Source of the DNA: Candidatus Hydrogenedentota bacterium
GTDB lineage: Bacteria > Hydrogenedentota > Hydrogenedentia > Hydrogenedentales > CAITNO01
Assembly: GCA_029554925.1 (NCBI GenBank)
Contig: JAKPUV010000296.1
Coordinates: 1 to 6,446, forward strand
Direction: 5' to 3'
Length of the DNA: 6,446 nucleotides
Notes under the pieces: generated by a model
Databases searched by the model: none
The model's input: the letters and a program-made list of their open reading frames with translations, nothing else
Told to the model about the DNA's origin: nothing
Made by a program: the position numbers and the translations under genes
Shown here: piece by piece, positions 5,848-6,446 of the stretch
Position numbering within the stretch: the first letter of the stretch is position 1
Layout of the letters: each line of letters opens with the position of its first letter

Positions 5848-5955
5848 GTTATATAACATGCTGAAACGCAAGGCTTTACGCCAAGCGTTACCCGCCATAA
5901 AACAGGCGGTGCGGCAAGTCCTAAAAAGTGTACCTGTACACAAAAGGAGCCGCAC
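5848..5955 (+). promoter_or_regulatory. tRNA-integrase junction with palindromes and a weak integrase promoter
   Basis: This gap is visibly less GC-rich than the rest. It opens with a perfect 10-bp palindrome GTTATATAAC (5848-5857) directly after the CCA. TTTACG (5875-5880) and TAAAAC (5898-5903), 17 bases apart, could be an integrase promoter. CCGCC (5892-5896) and GGCGG (5905-5909) form a short hairpin. GTGTAC-CT-GTACAC (5928-5941) is a perfect 6-bp inverted repeat just before the ribosome binding site and looks like an operator. AAGGAG (5944-5949) is the ribosome binding site, 6 bases before the ATG at 5956. The inverted repeats are direct observations; their roles are inferred. Confidence 0.45.
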
Positions 5956-6446
5956 ATGCCGAAGTCCGCACCCCCCGCCCTTTGCTTCCATCGCGCGAAA
6001 AACCTTTTCTATGTCCGCATCTGCGGGCGCGCGTACTACCTGGGAGCCGACCCCGCACAAGCCCGCCGCGCCTACTTTGAACTGCTGGCGGAGACACACG
6101 GCGGCACCACTCCGCCGCCGACCCGCGCCTCCGATGTTACGGTGTTGGAGGTGTTCTCGCATTTCGTGGGCTGGGCTGAGGGGTACTACGCCACCAACCC
6201 CGCCACCTGGCAGGCGATGAAAACAGGCTTTGCCCCCTTCCTAGAGATGTACGGCGAGATGCCCGCCGCATCCTTCGGCCCCAAGGCACTAAAGGCATAC
6301 CGCGCCGGACTGGTGGACGGCACCCTGCGCGGCGACGGCGCGCGCGCTCTGGCGCGCAAGACGGTAAACCAGCGCATCCGCGAAATTGTGCGGGTGTTCA
6401 AGTTTGCCGCGTCGGAGGAGATGCTCCCTCCCTCCGTGGCGCAGGC
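5956..6446 (+). CDS. Tyrosine recombinase / phage-type integrase, 3'-partial
   Basis: An open frame runs from the ATG at 5956 to the window edge without a stop: 163 full codons plus two bases. It has a strong ribosome binding site. Residues 1-48 (MPKSAPPALCFHRAKNLFYV, then RICGRAYYLG and an Ala-rich helix) look like the short N-terminal arm-binding domain of integrases, with the pattern 'peptide, YYLG, helix ending in LLAE'. Residues about 60-163 are helical (VLEVFSHFVGWAEGYY, TWQAMKTGFAPFLEMYGEMPA, KTVNQRIREIVRVFKFAASEEMLPPSVAQ) and match the SAM-like core-binding domain. VNxRIxxIxRxFKxAxSEExxPPSVxQAL is a pattern I know from integrases of planctomycete-like bacteria. The catalytic R-K-HxxR-H-Y residues would lie beyond the window, so whether the enzyme is intact is unknown. 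Its position beside tRNA-Pro fits site-specific integration there. Confidence 0.82.
   Translation, partial: MPKSAPPALCFHRAKNLFYVRICGRAYYLGADPAQARRAYFELLAETHGGTTPPPTRASDVTVLEVFSHFVGWAEGYYATNPATWQAMKTGFAPFLEMYGEMPAASFGPKALKAYRAGLVDGTLRGDGARALARKTVNQRIREIVRVFKFAASEEMLPPSVAQ

Noticed and set aside
5858..6220. Plus-strand frame of 120 codons after the tRNA
   Set aside because: It overlaps the integrase in another frame, has no convincing ribosome binding site and reads as basic, Pro-rich low-complexity sequence. The frame from 5956 is the real one.

Overview
The window is GC-rich bacterial DNA. The genes have Shine-Dalgarno sites, the tRNA gene encodes its CCA end, and most gaps between genes carry palindromic repeats. 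The style of the integrase N-terminus, the metallophosphoesterase subfamily and the repeats suggest a Gram-negative bacterium of the Planctomycetota/Hydrogenedentota kind. That placement is inference from memory of such genomes; nothing in the window proves it.

Layout. (1) Positions 2-3229, plus strand: three closely spaced genes for a MacAB-type tripartite transporter. They are a periplasmic adaptor whose 5' end lies before the window, an ABC ATPase, and a MacB/FtsX-type permease. E. coli MacB is one fused protein; here ATPase and permease are separate. The adaptor keeps the R-x3-L-x6-S signature with which AcrA/MacA hairpins dock on TolC, so a TolC-family channel is expected, perhaps just upstream. 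(2) Positions 3230-3316: the gap between convergent genes, holding a 38-bp near-perfect palindrome. (3) Positions 3317-3844, minus: a small YfcE-like metallophosphoesterase with an unusual metal-site loop. (4) Positions 3845-4077: a gap dominated by a perfect 30-bp inverted repeat whose arms are themselves hairpins. (5) Positions 4078-5487, minus: a membrane-anchored PHP-domain metallohydrolase with all expected metal-binding motifs. (6) Positions 5488-5769: leader and candidate promoter for the PHP gene, an imperfect inverted repeat, and a candidate promoter for a tRNA. (7) Positions 5770-5847: tRNA-Pro(CGG). (8) Position 5848 to the end: a less GC-rich junction with small palindromes, then the first 163 codons of a tyrosine recombinase (integrase) that runs off the window.

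How it fits together. The left part looks like ordinary chromosome: an export operon and two hydrolase genes separated by REP/MITE-like repeats. The right end looks like the boundary of an integrated element: an intact tRNA-Pro gene followed 108 bp later by an integrase reading into unseen DNA. The element's cargo lies outside the window. I see no complete new defence or biosynthetic system here. The most useful leads are the tRNA/integrase junction, the three kinds of intergenic palindrome, and the altered metal-site loop in the phosphoesterase.
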